Shown here: positions 63,154 to 64,000 of the stretch, in pieces
Numbering within the stretch: the stretch's first letter is position 1
Layout: each line of letters opens with the position of its first letter
The notes under the pieces: model-generated
The model's database searches: none
What the model was told of the DNA's origin: nothing
What the model saw: only the letters and a program-made list of their open reading frames with translations
Position numbers and translations under genes: made by a program
NCBI GenBank assembly: GCA_001657315.1
Contig: LYSV01000016.1
Location: 1 to 64,000, forward strand
DNA length: 64,000 bases
Source: Flammeovirgaceae bacterium BBD 1991-12
GTDB taxonomy: Bacteria > Bacteroidota > Bacteroidia > Cytophagales > Cyclobacteriaceae
Reading direction: 5' to 3'

Positions 63154-64000
63154 TTGAATAAAACCCTGGTTTTTTGTCTATGGTGGATCTTTTTCACAGG
63201 ATACCTCGTTGGTCACGGGCAGTCTGTATCAGATGGCCGTCATTATGTGATCATTGGAGCTTTTTCGTCCGAGGCCAATGCCGTGCGTTTTGCTGAGCAG
63301 GCGGTCTCCGGGGATTTCAACGCAGCGTACGCCTTTAACGCTGCAAGAGGAGTTTATTATGTCTATGTTATGGCCACGGCGGACCGTAGAGCGGCCTATG
63401 CCTATGGCGCTGAGGTGCGAAGGGATACGGAATATAAAGACGCATGGGTGTTTTCAGGAGCTTTGGACATCCCTCAGCTTGAGGCCGAAGAGGAACCGGT
63501 GATCACCGAGCCGGAACCCGTGGTAGTACAGGAAGAGCCGGAAATTATCGAAGAGCCAGAAGAAGTAGTAGTTGAAGAAAATGTGCAGGAAGAAGAACAG
63601 GTTGAGGAAACTCTCCCGGTGGCCAATCCTGATCTCAAGCCTTTTTACTTTAAGCTTGTCAACTCAACTACGGGAGAGGAGGTCAGTGGGCAGGTGTATT
63701 TACTGGAAAACAAAAATGCAAACCAGTTCAGGTCCTATGGCGGAAATACCGCTGTGCAACTGTCCAGTCCAGCCAATGCAGATCAGACCTGGTTTGTAAG
63801 GGTGAATGCTCCCGGTTATTATCCGATAGAAACAGAGATCAGCTACAATAATACCATAGAACAGGATGAAGCGGGAAATACCCTGGTCAAGTTAGACCTC
63901 GCACGATCCAGAACAGGACATTACATTGAATTTAACAACGTTCGCTTTTTGAGTAACTCAGCTATTTTCACTCCTGAATCCGAACCGGAACTGGATGCTT
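63154..64000 (+). CDS. OmpA family outer-membrane protein with SPOR-like N-terminus, partial
   Basis: A frame from a TTG at 63154 runs off the window end. The start gives a good signal peptide (NKTLVFCLWWIFFTGYLVGH), and no in-frame ATG lies upstream. Residues 28-105 resemble a SPOR peptidoglycan-binding domain (GRHYVIIGAFSSEANAVRFA, then 'GVYYVYVMATADRRAAYAYG'); residues 115-160 are a Glu/Pro/Val-rich linker; then a beta domain (FYFKLVNSTTGEEVSGQVYL) and the start of an OmpA peptidoglycan-binding domain (IEFNNVRFLSNSAIFTPESE). Such proteins tie outer membrane to cell wall, and in gliding Bacteroidota similar SPOR/OmpA chains accompany type IX secretion substrates. The 3' end is missing. Confidence 0.75.
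   Translation, partial: MNKTLVFCLWWIFFTGYLVGHGQSVSDGRHYVIIGAFSSEANAVRFAEQAVSGDFNAAYAFNAARGVYYVYVMATADRRAAYAYGAEVRRDTEYKDAWVFSGALDIPQLEAEEEPVITEPEPVVVQEEPEIIEEPEEVVVEENVQEEEQVEETLPVANPDLKPFYFKLVNSTTGEEVSGQVYLLENKNANQFRSYGGNTAVQLSSPANADQTWFVRVNAPGYYPIETEISYNNTIEQDEAGNTLVKLDLARSRTGHYIEFNNVRFLSNSAIFTPESEPELDA

Overview
The window looks like chromosomal DNA of a marine or soil Bacteroidota, most likely a member of the Cytophagales (Fulvivirga-like). Signs are several CarboxypepD_reg/TonB-dependent receptors, lipoproteins with an acidic stretch after the lipobox Cys, a remnant of a type IX secretion sorting domain, a Nudix-type arabinose regulator, SigZ, and promoters of the TTG-N20-TAnnTTTG type. 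Species is inference; no rRNA is present.

Layout. 0-5 kb is a worn accessory edge: a transposase cut by the window end, an AT-rich three-gene cassette headed by a TIGR04255 protein, a frameshifted beta-helix gene fused to the tail of a photolyase, a small secreted protein, a T9SS-domain remnant and a 16-bp inverted repeat. 5-11.6 kb is a complete L-arabinose operon (araB-araD-araA-Na+/sugar symporter) divergent from a Nudix-family regulator, with two identical 21-bp palindromic operators between them. A MATE exporter follows. 13.5-22.7 kb is a siderophore/iron uptake region: TonB receptor, DUF4374 lipoprotein, two small membrane proteins, a PepSY membrane protein, an AraC regulator and an ICMT-like methyltransferase. 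Two TTTAGA-N5-TCTAAA palindromes sit at the receptor and AraC promoters. Within it lie a 75-aa four-Cys protein and a 43-aa, 14-Cys metallothionein-like peptide directly ahead of a SigZ sigma factor. 22.8-28.2 kb holds acetate metabolism (pta-ackA) and a pyruvate-kinase-like enzyme, followed by a MacB-like permease.

31-49 kb is the most striking part: a probable zinc-limitation island. A rightward ABC ATPase-permease-DUF3299 operon starts behind a near-perfect Bacteroidota promoter whose -33 element overlaps the palindrome GCAACATTGTTGC. Converging on it is a leftward run of twelve genes: COG0523 GTPase, ABC ATPase, siderophore-type TonB receptor, two DUF3526 ABC permeases, AstE/AspA-like deacylase, MerC, DUF1826, Tat-exported alanine-racemase-like protein, alpha/beta hydrolase, a second COG0523 GTPase and a metallophosphoesterase. 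Upstream of this run lie the C-terminal remnant of another TonB receptor and a second copy of the same palindrome. A truncated duplicate of the first GTPase lies inside the run. The combination suggests zinc capture, export of an unknown substrate and metallation of enzymes; this is inference from families and order.

49.3-55.3 kb is housekeeping: tRNA-Leu(TAA), tRNA-Gly(GCC), glnS, a DnaQ-GIY-YIG nuclease, a PPP-type phosphatase and a MoxR ATPase. 55.5-60.5 kb holds a surface lipoprotein and a large TonB receptor, probably acting together. A 1.2-kb AT-rich gene-free stretch, an astacin-family metalloprotease lipoprotein and the start of an OmpA/SPOR protein close the window.
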